A DNA stretch of 64,000 nt from Silene conica (taxonomy: Eukaryota > Streptophyta > Magnoliopsida > Caryophyllales > Caryophyllaceae), in contig CM055317.2 of assembly GCA_029255685.2 (NCBI GenBank), positions 21,832,501 through 21,896,500 on the forward strand, written 5' to 3'. A program made the position numbers and the translations under genes. Shown here piece after piece: positions 43,954 to 54,133 of this stretch (its first letter is position 1; the number at the start of each line of letters is the position of its first letter). The notes beneath the pieces were generated by a model that saw nothing but the letters and a program-made list of their open reading frames with translations, did not search any database and was not told the DNA's origin.

Positions 43954-45858
43954 ATTACTAATATCAACAACACTCCAACTACATCTGTTAATTCTCAACA
44001 CAATGAGCAGATTAATACTTCTGCAGGTTCTTCACAGGATATGGTTATACAAACAACAACTATCTCAGATAGTACTGCTGTTTCAGATGGTACTACAGCA
44101 AGACATGCTCATATTCCTGTTATACCAAGACAATCTACAAGGACTACTAAATTGTCTTCAAGATTACAAGGATTTCATTTGCCTGTCACTGCAGGTATTC
44201 CTCAGAAGATTATACATAGGTCTAATGTTGTTTGCTCAGCTTTATTTGCTGATATGGTAGATTTTTCTGAAGAATACAAAGCTTCTTTGGCTAATGCCAT
44301 CAGTGGGATTGAGCCTGTAACTTTTTCTCAAGGTAAACAAGATTCTAGATGGGTTGAGGCTATGCACAAAGAATTGAAAGCTTTGGATGATAACGAAACA
44401 TGGGAATTAACTAATTTACCAAAAGGACAAAAACCAATTGGTTCAAGATGGGTGTACATGATTAAGCGCAAAGCAGATGGTACAGTTGAAAGGTTTAAAG
44501 CTCAATTGGTTGCCAAATGGTATAATCAAGTTAAATACAAAGATTATACTCACACTTTTTCTCTAGTGGCAAAGTTCGCCACAGTAAGAGTATTACTTGC
44601 ATTAGCTGCTGCCAAAGGATGGCCTTTATTTTAGTTAGACAACAATAATACATTTTTACATGGTTATATTGATGAGGAAGTTTTCATGGTTTCACCAGAG
44701 GGGTATGGAAAAGCTCAACCAGGACAAGTATGCATGTTAAAAAGATCTTAGTATAGTCTAAAACAAGCTTCTCGGCAGTGGAATCTTTAGTTGACCAAGT
44801 TTTTGCAGAAACATCACTTTAGATAGTCTAAGCAATATTATTCCCTTTTTACTAAAATCAATCCACAAACTAAGCAGTTCACAGTAGCACTGGTGTATGT
44901 GGAAGATGTGCTTCTTATAGGATATTCTACAGAAGAGATTGAGCAATTAAAGCATTCTTTACACGAAGCATTTACTATTAAGGATTTGGGACCTATGAGG
45001 TATTTCTTGGGGTTGGAAATTGCAAGGAATCATGCATGGTTATTGATTAACCAAAGGAAGTTTATCCTAGACGTTTTGAAGGATTTGCATATGCAAGATT
45101 GTGTGCCAACTGAATTCCCTATGCCCAGGGGTCTGAAATTATCCACAGATGCAGGTTATTTGGTGGATAACCCTAAACAGTATAGGATATTGATAGGAAG
45201 GCTTCTCTATCTCAACATGACCAGACCAGATATATCGTATTCTACTCATCATCTTAGTCAATTTCTGCAAGAACCACGTATTCCACATATGCAAGCAGCA
45301 GTACATGCGGCAAGATATCTGAAGAATACTCTTAACACAATACTCTTTTATCATGATGGTAACTCTATAACCGTCAATGCCTTCAGTGATTCTGATTGGG
45401 CACAATGTGCTTTCTCTGGAAAGTCTTTGAGTGGCTATTATATTTTTGTTGGAGAAGCATTGGTTTCGTGGAAAACAAAGAAGCAAAAGACCGTGAGTAA
45501 GAGTTCTGTAGAAGTAGAATATCGCAGTATGTCCTTCACTACATCTGAAATGGTCTAGATTAACAATTTGTTAGCAGACTTACAGATTGAATGAAGTTCC
45601 ACAACCTATTCCTTTGTTTTGTGATAACAAGGCAGCTTAGCACATAACACACAACCCAGTTTTCCATGAACGTACTAAACACTTGAAAATAGATTTTCAT
45701 TATGTTCGAGACAAGTTGCGCGAATAATTTCAGAATACTCAGCATATAAGGCCAGCTTTGCAGTTAGCATATATCATGACCAAGGCATTAGGTGCACAAC
45801 AACACAATTTTCTAAAAGACAAGCTTGGATTAAGAAGCAACAAAATGAGTCAAGCTTG
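43954..45858 (+). pseudogene. 5'-truncated copia pol (RT and RNase H) with many stops
   Basis: It starts in the integrase-RT linker. RT motifs follow: WVEAMHKELKALDDNETWEL, WVYMIKRKADGTVERFKAQL, then stop, LDNNNTFLHG, YSLKQASRQW, and the catalytic box as YVEDVLLIG, where YVDD is usual. RNase H motifs: SDSDWAQCAFSGKSLSGYY, SKSSVEVEYRSMS, LFCDNKAA, HERTKHLKIDFHYVRDK. I count at least seven in-frame stops, nearly all TAG. Gag, protease and integrase are missing. Confidence 0.9.
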
Positions 45859-46070
45859 AGGAGGGGATGTGAACAATATCAATCAGTCAATATTGTTTGC
45901 ATTGACTAAGTTCGTTAGCTTAGTCATAGTTAGTTACACATATATAAATATCAGTTTTATCGTAACAACTCTTTCTTACCTATTACTGAAATATTATTCT
46001 TTCTCTCTTACTTTCTCACTCATTCTCTCTAAAACAAACTATAACAAACTCTCTGTTATTTCACACCAAT
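45859..46070 (+). repeat. PPT and 3' LTR of the truncated copia
   Basis: The purine tract GGAGGGGA is followed at 45868 by TGTGAACAATATCAATCAG. A TATATAAATA box lies at about 45940. The LTR is about 200 bp; its exact end (a CA near 46065-46070) is uncertain because the 5' LTR is missing. Confidence 0.7.
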
Positions 46071-47570
46071 AGTGGAGAACTTAAAGTTTTCACACATAAA
46101 ATTACGGTGTATCGTGTATGTGATATGCTAATGATACTAAATTCTAGATTTTTTATAATAAATCCTCGGATCTTGCCCGGGTCATATTATATAATAATTT
46201 TGGAGTATTTATCATGATGATAACCTTAAAAAAACTATTTTTAATGACTATTTATTACTTGCGTAGTTTCATTAACAATATCTAAAGTAGAGAGGCCCTG
46301 TTTTTTTTTTCTGAAAGAGTCAAACTGAACTGAACTGAACCGAACGTAATTGAGCTAAACTGAACTGAACGTAATTGAGTTAGATTGAACTGAACGTAAT
46401 AGTTAAATTTGTGAACAAATGTGTGCACTGAACTGAATAACACTCAAATGAGCTGAAATTGAGTCCATAAGAATAGAACAAGGGATGTCAATTGGGCAGG
46501 GTGGGTGCGGAGGTGGACCAAGATGAGCATGGGGAAGCGGGCGGGGGTGGATGTAGGGTAGGGTAGGGTGGGGTGGGGTGGGGTGGGGTGGGTAGGGGCG
46601 GATCTTATATGATACCCGCAACGGATGACACACTATTGATACCATTCCTTGCCTACCGGCTAGCACCCATCAAATTAGCATCCACGCTAGCCCTACTTGA
46701 GGTGGGTGCGAGGCGAGACCTACCAAAATCTTCCCCATTGAAACATCCTCAAGTAGAACCTTAATCATGTACTAATCATGATTGATTTAGCTAAACCATT
46801 GCACTATAAATATTATTAACTACTACCCTTTTTCAATTAAACTCAATTTAGTTTAGTTAAGATCATTTTAGCCCAATAACATAACCTTAACATTGCAAAA
46901 TTTACGAGATGAAAATGTTACATGTTACAGCCCAGAAAACAAGAATACAATAGGTAGGGTTAGCAAAAATATACGATATAATTTTATTATACGAATACAA
47001 ATACGATATAGGGTTTAAGTTATACAGATTTTCGTATATATGATACGAAAATCCGTATATATGAAACGGTTTTACTAATGTTTTTTTAAGACTTATTTTA
47101 CTAATTTAAATAAAAAATAGTCTTTCATCAGAGGTAATCATGTTAGAGGTGATTATTAGCTCTTGAATAATCACAATGTTTAATTAGGCATTTGTTACCT
47201 ACCCTTATCTGTATATACGAATTCTGTATACACCGTTTTTCAGCTTTTCCGTGTACCTAAAAACCGTATATACAATTAAACCGTATTGGATCTGCTTAGT
47301 AATTTTCTCGATTTTTAAAAACATAGGTCTAATACGATTTTACTTACCCTTAAGAATTTGTTAGGTGTCGATCCATTCCACTAGGAAGTAAATAAGTAAC
47401 CACACTTTACTTATTCTTCCCACTTCCCACGCACAAAGAAAAAAGAAAAGAAAAGGTTGATGGAGATAATAAAGAAAGCAAATGAAAACAAAACAAAAAC
47501 ACCGAATTGAAATAAAAAATGATTTGATTGCTTACAAACAAAAGATGAAAACATGAAAAGATTAGTGTTT
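46071..47570. other. Intergenic DNA with simple repeats and possible old hAT MITEs
   Basis: At 46325-46440 there is a TGAACTGAACTGAAC / GTAATTGAGT repeat. At 46490-46760 there is a G-rich stretch that begins GGGATGTCAATTGGGCAGGG, like some hAT MITE ends. At about 46953-47350 the left end TAGGGTTAGCAAAAATATACG and the right end, reverse-complemented AAGGGTAAGTAAAATCG, suggest a degenerate hAT element rich in ATACGATATA and CGTATATA, without a clear target duplication. Confidence 0.5.
46553..46604 (+). repeat. GGGGT tract, quadruplex-prone
   Basis: Consecutive GGGTA and GGGGT units (about nine G-runs of three or four) on the plus strand. Confidence 0.85.
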
Positions 47571-47576
47571 TTACTT

Positions 47577-47592
47577 TATTATAAATACCCAC
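47577..47592 (+). promoter_or_regulatory. Candidate TATA box of the TGA gene
   Basis: TTTATTATAAATACCC is a good plant TATA box, followed by pyrimidine-rich leader-like sequence (47600-47700). It is about 1 kb upstream of the ATG, which leaves room for a spliced 5' UTR. The transcription start is not proven. Confidence 0.4.
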
Positions 47593-47864
47593 TTGTATAC
47601 TCATCCATCTTTGCTTTGATTTGCTTTCTTTGTTTTGTTTATTCAATCCAACTCATCCCTTATTATTGATTGCCCACTCTATTTCTCAACTCATTGTCAC
47701 TTCATGTGTACATACTTACATACATGATACATATCATTAAGGTTTCTACTCTTTTTCATTTTCCTTCATCTTCAAGTTATCTTTTTTATCTCTTCTTTAA
47801 GTGCTTCTTGTATGCTATTATTCTTACTTTCTTCACAAATGCATTAGCTTATTATCAATATTTA

Positions 47865-47921
47865 TACTTCCTCCGGCTCAACAGATACTTTACATTGGAT
47901 TAAAATAGTCGGAGGGAGTAC
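47865..47921. mobile_element. Mini Stowaway-like MITE in the TGA leader
   Basis: TACTTCCTCCGGCTCAACAG at the left and AGTCGGAGGGAGTAC at the right form inverted ends flanked by TA. The consensus CTCCCTCCG end is typical of Stowaway. The element is only about 55 bp, so internally deleted. Confidence 0.6.
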
Positions 47922-48094
47922 TTTTGCAATGATTGTAAATGACATATCTTCAATTGGGTGTAGCTTCAAATTTTGATTGAATTTAGTAGCTTCTAGTTTC
48001 TTTAATTGGGTATATATACCTTAGAATTTAGTTTCTTCATTTGGGTATACCTTAAAATTTTGACTGAATCTTGTAATGTGTAACAAGTGGGAGA

Positions 48095-48300
48095 CTGGGA
48101 GGTAAGTGGATCCTCCGACATGGGGTTGATGAGATTCGAACCCGCAACCTGAGGTAGGATGTTACAGTAAGTATGTAAGCATTGGCCTCAATATAATGAT
48201 CAAAATCATCAGCTTACTATGTGTGGTGTCAGGTGTGAGATGTTATAGGATCCTTCTACATGGGTGGATGAGATTCGAACCCGTGATCTTAAGTGATGTA
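48095..48300 (-). mobile_element. Tandem SINE-like fragments with tRNA B boxes
   Basis: Two copies of a segment occur (about 48108-48160 and 48248-48300) with GGATCCT near TACATGGG. Each has, on the minus strand, CGGGTTCGAATCTCATC, a good tRNA B-box (GGTTCGAATC). No cloverleaf can be drawn, so they are not tRNA genes; they look like tRNA-derived SINE pieces. They lie in the predicted 5' leader of the TGA gene. Confidence 0.5.
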
Positions 48301-48437
48301 ATTTGTGTTGGGTGTTAACAGTCCAGGAGCTTAGTTGGTTAGCTAGTTAGCCAGGATGCCATATATTTTTGGCATAATATATAGCATGAATTGATTTATT
48401 GCGAGTACGTTCTAACTGGTGTATATATAATCTGCAG

Positions 48438-48487
48438 GTAATTTATGAATTGATGATTGCGAGTTTCTGAAGCAATTTCCTGAGACG
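48438..48487 (+). other. Putative 5' UTR exon of the TGA gene
   Basis: Flanked by an acceptor (AATCTGCAG) and a donor (GACG/GTAAGG). There is no start codon in frame with the protein. The next acceptor is TTTCTGCAG at 48596. This is a consensus-based guess. Confidence 0.45.
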
Positions 48488-48556
48488 GTAAGGACTGAGT
48501 TATCGTTTATGTGAATCTTATTTGTTTCCTTTTTCTGTTGGGTTTGTTGAAATTGT

Positions 48557-48561
48557 TTTCT

Positions 48562-48592
<31 letters not shown>
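48557..48592 (+). repeat. TTTC microsatellite at splice acceptor
   Basis: About eight TTTC units form the polypyrimidine tract directly before the TGCAG acceptor (48592-48596) of the exon that carries the TGA start codon. Confidence 0.85.
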
Positions 48593-48633
48593 GCAGCTGA
48601 GTGTTCGGAATTGTTTTTATTATTCCGTACACC

Positions 48634-50958
48634 ATGAGCTCAACCACAGTTCAAGTAACCAATTCCGCAACATTGGGAATCTATGAAACCCCTCGAGCAA
48701 TGAGTGTTTGGCGAGATGCCTCCAAAGGTATAATGCATTCCAGTCCAGATGAATCATCAAGCATGCAGGCAGATGCTAGGCAAGAGAACGCGGTTAGTGT
48801 TGCTGAATTACTCATCTCTTTTAACTGACTAAAAACAATCTTATTTGCAGTCTACTGAAGTCTTTTATGTTGTCTCCTTGTAGTTTGATTATGAATACGG
48901 TTCTCATGACGCGATGGAACATCCCATAACTCCTGAAGATGCGATACGGTTGTCTGAAAAGGTGATGCAGCAAGACCTTCCACTCTTAATTCATGTCAAA
49001 CTATGAATAAAAGATGGTCTTAGTAAAAAAAATCAGCTTTGGTTTGGGTTCTGTTTACTAAACATAGTTGGGGGAAAATCATTGCTTGCTTTTATTAGAT
49101 AATGTAGCATTAAAACGATATAATCTGATCACGTATCTACAATACAATAACAATCTAATATTATGTTCAGGTGAAAAGGCGTTTAGCACAAAATCGAGAA
49201 GCTGCGAGAAAAAGTCGTATGAGGAAGAAGGTAACAATGCCTTAGATGAAAGATAGAAATAAAGTATGTTAAATGTAAGTATTCCATCTCATTTTCACTC
49301 ATTCGTACGTGCAGGCGTATGTTCAGCAATTAGAAAGCAGCCGTATGAAGTTGTCCCAATTAGAGTTGGAGCTTCAACAGACTAAACAGCAGGTAGGGTA
49401 CTCTCCTCTTTAGGGTACTCTCGTCTTTAGGGTACTCCCGTCTTTATTGTCTCTGACACTGACAGACCACACTTGTTGAGTTGTTTCACCTTTAGTTCTA
49501 TGCAATTACTTACTACGGGTTATCTCAGGTTTTATATGCTGGAGCTTCGATGCATCCTAATGTAGGATTTTCTGGAAGTGGAAGTATGACCACAGGTCTG
49601 AAAACATTCATTCTGTTTGAGCCTACATAAATTTTTTTATTCTGCATCTTGTATCTTAAATGAACTAAAATCCATAAACTTTTCGCAACCTTTAAATTTA
49701 TTAGGTGAATAACTTCAATGCCGCTGTTTTACTTTTAAGCTTTTACCATCCCTTTTACACAATCAGTCATTCTGTTCAACTTGTGAAGTGATAGGGTCCC
49801 CATTAGTTGCAACTTTACGGCACATTTTACTCTGTGCTGCTTATTACAACTAGGTAGGATAATTCTATTTTCTGATAATTCACTTTTTGTTGGATTTCAG
49901 GATTAGTCAAATTCGAAATGGAATACGGTCACTGGGTTGAAGAGCAAAATCAGCACAATTCTGAGCTCACAGATGCTCTCCAAGCTAATGCTTCTGACAT
50001 TGAGCTCAAAATCCTGGTAGAAGGTGGTTTGCATCATTATTGCAACCTTTTTCGTATTAAAGCAGATGCTGCAAAAAACGATATCTTTTATTTAATATCC
50101 GGGATGTGGAGAACATCAGTCGAGCGATTCTTTCACTGGATTGGAGGATTTCGACCCTCTGAACTTCTAAATGTAATGTCTTTCTTATATCACAGACTTC
50201 CATATTTCCAATCAAATTTGCTTTTGTTTTTTTTCAAAATTTTAGTTTATCTTTTCTGTTTTACGTGTCATTGACGGTTTAGAATGATGGTTTATGTTAG
50301 CCAATACGATGCAAATTTGGGATCAAGGCTCTTATGTTATTGTATTATTTTGGCTTATTAAAAAGTACTAGAGACATTTTACCAGCAAAAAACAGGCATT
50401 GCCCTCATTTTGCAGCAATTAGTATACATGAGAAATTAAAGTTGTATCTTGTCTTGTTACAGATTCTCTTGCCACAACTCGAACCGTTGACAAATCAACA
50501 GATGGAGGACATTGTTAAACTAAGATATTCATCTCGGCAAGCTGAGGATGCGTTATCTCGAGGAATGGATAAACTTCAGCAAACAGTGATGCAGTTGATG
50601 TTTACTGAGATGATAGGTATGGGGATGTATGGTATCCAGATGGCTTCTGCTTTGGAAAAATTGGAAGCTATAGAAGGCTTTGTAAACCAGGTGATTTTCC
50701 AAACTTCAATTCTTGGAATGCATTAATTTTATGTTACCCAAAATTATTGTAAATTTTGTTTATAGCTCTTGTTTATTGTTGCATGTTTACCATGAAATTT
50801 TATAGGCAGACCATCTACGCGAGCAAACCCTACAACTGATGTATCGGATCCTCACTCCCCGACAAGCAGCCCGGGGCTTACTGGCATTGGGGGAGTACTT
50901 CTGCCGACTGCGTGCACTGAGTTTACTTTGGAACTCTCGTCCCCGTGATCCATGCTAA
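48634..50958 (+). CDS. TGA: TGA-type bZIP transcription factor, eight coding exons
   Basis: TGA factors bind TGACG (as-1) elements in the nucleus and work with NPR1-type co-regulators in salicylate and stress responses. Coding exons: 48634-48792, 48884-48961, 49171-49230, 49315-49392, 49529-49595, 49901-50172, 50463-50690, 50806-50958. All have GT-AG ends and join in frame to 364 aa. The bZIP spans about residues 80-122: basic region KRRLAQNREAARKSRMRKK, split from the leucine zipper AYVQQLESSRMKLSQLELEL by an intron. The DOG1 domain starts near 150 (FEMEYGHWVEEQNQ) and includes GMWRTSVERFFHWIGGFRPS and QAARGLLALGEYFCRLRAL. Length and sequence look closest to the TGA3/TGA7 clade from memory. 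It has no stops or frameshifts, so it is probably functional. The ATG is the first in frame after the acceptor at 48596. Confidence 0.95.
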
Positions 50959-51350
50959 TATGTGAAGGGTGTAATTGACTTTCGCTGTCCCTGTGCATGG
51001 ATGCATTTTTCAGTAAATTTGTAACTATAGTAGACCACCTCTGAGCTTCTTCTTTTGCCTCGCTTTATCCCCATAGTCAGGAATCTTTTAAGGCATTGGA
51101 GTCATGAATGTTGTTCCTCTAGTTGTAGGCTTGTAGCTCTACCCGGATTTTATGTACTCGTAATTAGTAAGAGTAATCATGTAAATATAAGTTTGTACGA
51201 TTTGTACCGCGTGGCTAGAGAGAACCCGTGGACAGTAGATTAGCTCTGAAGGGTTGTACAGTGATGGGAAACAAAGCGGAATATTGCTCGTAACTCAATA
51301 AGTGTAAGTGTTTGTGTATTTTGTTTATACCAAACTTGAATCTTTCATGC
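50959..51350 (+). other. 3' UTR and downstream region of the TGA gene
   Basis: Follows the TAA at 50956-50958. It is T-rich, with a CTCAATAAGTG possible poly(A) signal at about 51292. No domain. Confidence 0.5.
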
Positions 51351-51597
51351 ATCAAACTTCACTTTTGCCACCGCTGTCCAAGGGAAAAAAAACTCACTTT
51401 TGCTCATGTTCTGCGGAATTAGCTGCAGAAAAACTAAAGAAAAGCATTTGATATGATTTAAGCCCAACATTTACATGATCCTAAATAACATTGTCTGCTA
51501 ACTAAGTTACCAAGTTACTCTCTGAAGTCTGAACACATTGCTACTTTAGGTGACCTTTTCACATTGATAATTTACTGTCTGGCAGCTAACCCTCGAA

Positions 51598-51800
51598 CTA
51601 CTTCTTTTCGCGACAGCAAACAAGGACTTCAAATCTCCCTATCGTAAAATGTAGAAAACCATTAGCACTAGCCCATTGTAAAAAATTTCGGATACCCTTT
51701 GCCTCTGCCTGTAATGAAGATTCAAACCGTGAGTTACTACCTTCTTCATAGATGATTAACCCATCAGAATCATATGTCACCTAACCTACAGCAGACTTTA
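51598..51800 (-). pseudogene. Plant RNase H-like (RVT_3) fragment, LINE-type
   Basis: The minus-strand frame TYDSDGLIIYEEGSNSRFES, then LQAEAKGIRNFLQWASANGF resembles the RVT_3 RNase H-like domain attached to plant LINEs (pattern GxxxYEG...AEAxAL..AL.WA...G). The Glu of the AEA motif is present. It ends at TAG shortly after. No RT is attached, so it is a fragment. Moderate to low certainty. Confidence 0.4.
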
Positions 51801-51819
51801 AAGACAAATTTCAACTAGC

Positions 51820-52094
51820 TGTTAACAATAATACAAGCCCACGGCCCAAGCCACGACAAACTACTCAACCACAACAGGAAAAGAATCAAATCAGAGAAAA
51901 TCAAGCAAAGGGAATAGCAATCAATTATAACTTAGTCAAGTAATTTTCAATTAAGCACAAATCATGTAATTAGTCTTAATTACAATAGTTCTCTCCTTGT
52001 TTCGAATGTAAAATACAATATAAAAAGGATGTACATCTGATGTGAATAGACAAGCTTCTACAATTACCAAAACACATTGCTACCTAATTTTACA
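51820..52094 (+). repeat. Putative 5' LTR of second copia element
   Basis: TG...CA ends (TGTTAACAATAATAC to TTTTACA), with an AATACAATATAAAAAGG TATA-like stretch at about 52011. It is followed by TGATATCAAGAGACC, close to the TGGTATCAGAGCC primer site. The start is inferred because no second LTR is available. Confidence 0.6.
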
Positions 52095-52183
52095 TGATAT
52101 CAAGAGACCTACATCGATCCGACTTCCTTAAACCCAAGAAACACAACTTCAAACGCTACCACCAATCCCTAACCACCGTAACC

Positions 52184-53635
52184 ATGACCACCGCTCAACC
52201 TGGTGCCACCTCCGTCACCAATCAATCCGACCCTACCGCTCCCAACCTCGCGCACGTCGTCAAGTTGAGCCCATGCAACTACACTACTTGGTGCTTCCAA
52301 CTACAACACATTATGTTTGGCCTGAACTTACTCGGTTTTCTCGATGGGTCAACAGCCCCACCTGCCGCAACCAAAGACGACGGCACTCCAAACCCTGACC
52401 ACATCTCATGGTTACGCCAAGACGGTCTGATCTTGGGTGCCCTCATGGGCACAATTACGGACGCACTACAAGGCCTCATTGTGCGAGCCTAAACCACTAA
52501 GGAGGCGTGGGAAATATTTGCCCACACATATGCGAATCTCTCACGGATCCATATACAACAAATCAAACAACGCTTCGACTCCATCACAAAAACCGCAACC
52601 CAAACAATTACTGAGTACATTCACTCCATTAAATCGTGCGTTGATCAACTCGCCCTAATGGGCAAAAATGTTGATCCGGAGGATGTCATATCTCTGGTTC
52701 TTAACGGACTCGATTTTCAAATCCATTATCGACCCCATTCGTGCGCGAGACACAACCATCTCGTTTGAAGCATTACATGAGAAACTGCTTCAATTCGAAT
52801 TATTTATGTAACAACACGACCCACCACGGTCGTAACACAACCCCAATAAGATGGGTGCACACTTTTGGGCCCATTATTTGTCCTCACTTAAGCCCAAAAG
52901 CACAAGGCCTTGTTACTAAGTGGTGGTTGGAAGCTATTATAAACACATCACAAGCCTCACATTCTACCGATGTGGGACAACTTTCCTCTCATACTCTTGG
53001 GGTGTTACAAACTCCCCCACTTAAAGAACACAACGTCCTCGTTGTGCCTCAACCTTGACCACAACCAGGGCCAGAATCCTCCCCCGCTAGGTGTGTGACC
53101 CGGGTACTCCCGACCACAGGCTCACCACACGGTCGCAGGGTCGCTCTGATACCATTTGTAACAACACGACCCACCACGGTCGTAACACAACCCCAATAAG
53201 ATGGGTGCACACTTTTGGGCCCATTATTTGTCCTCACTTAAGCCCAAAAGCACAAGGCCTTGTTACTAAGTGGTGGGTGGAAGCTATTATAAACACATCA
53301 CAAGCCTCACATTCTACCGATGTGGGACAACTTTCCTCTCATACTCTTGGGGTGTTACAATTTAACAACCATACAACCACCACAACACCGTTCCAACCCT
53401 CTGCTCAAATCGCTTACAAAAACAACAACCACAACCGACACTCAAATCGCAAATCAAACAACCACAATTCCACCTCACCCTCCGCTGCTCAACAGTCCCA
53501 CACCAACAACCCGAAACCAATTAAAGGCAAATGCCAATGGTGCAGAGAAATAGGACACGTCATTGCCTATTGCTCTCTCTTTCAAAAACTGTACCCGAAT
53601 ATCGTGTTCCCAACCCCACCCCAAAACCGATTTCA
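52184..53635 (+). pseudogene. Copia gag, split by a TRIM
   Basis: The likely start ATGACCACCGCTCAACC is at 52184. The gag reads VVKLSPCNYTTWCFQLQHIM, then a TAA at 52490-52492, then TTKEAWEIFAHTYANLSRIH and IKSCVDQLALMGKNVDPEDV. After the TRIM (52807-53359) it resumes with an Asn/Thr/Pro-rich tail and the zinc knuckle CQWCREIGHVIAYC (C-x2-C-x4-H-x4-C). The TAA, a frame change near 52740 and the insertion break it. Confidence 0.85.
52807..53359 (-). mobile_element. TRIM (terminal-repeat retrotransposon in miniature)
   Basis: Two 203-bp LTRs (52807-53009 and 53157-53359) differ at a single base by eye. They are flanked by an exact duplication ATTTA (52802-52806 and 53360-53364). On the minus strand the LTR is TGTAACACCCC...TTGTTACA. 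After 'AA' comes the PBS TGGTATCAGAGC (53154-53143), and the PPT is GTGGGGGAGTT (53020-53010). The 147-bp interior codes for nothing. The LTR contains TTGTCCCACATCGGT, a phrase common in plant TRIM LTRs. Insertion must be very recent. Confidence 0.96.
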
Positions 53636-54123
53636 GCAACCTCAGGCAAACACCATGGCTTTACCTGCTGGAAACCCGACACCCACCTACAACTATTTAC
53701 TTAACAGTGGCACGAGTCATCATGTGACTCACGACCTAGACACCCTTGCCTTTCATTCACCCTATACCGGCATGGATGACTTACTAATTGGAGACGGTTC
53801 CTGCCTGAATATCGCAAACACAGGTAATACTATTTTACAAAGTCTTAAACTCAATAACGTACTTCATGTCCCGAAAATATCACGCAACATAATTTCAATT
53901 TCAAAGTTATGTAATGACAATAATGCTTATGTCATATTCTCGCATGATCAATTTTTTGTAAAGGCGATTTCAACGGGAACCAACCTTCTCCAGGGACGCA
54001 TTAAGGACGGCATCTACGAGTGGTGTCCTCAACAACCTCGCGCCCAAACCGCAGTAAAAGGAACCACCGCCATTTCATGGCATCATAGGCTAGGTCATCC
54101 GAGTTATGATGTAATGAAACAAT
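53636..54123 (+). pseudogene. Copia protease and pre-integrase region
   Basis: The active-site motif reads LLNSGTSHHVTHDL where DSG is usual, so the catalytic aspartate has become asparagine. DLLIGDGSCLNI and LNNVLHVPKISRNIISISKL follow as in copia proteases. The pre-integrase segment ISWHHRLGHPSYDVM is present, then TAA TAA at 54122-54127 before the C-x2-C part. Confidence 0.85.
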
Positions 54124-54133
54124 AAATAAAAAT

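Noticed and set aside
48108..48300. Two tRNA-like B-box sequences as tRNA genes
   Set aside because: No acceptor or anticodon arms pair, and there is no proper A box at the right distance. SINE fragments fit better.
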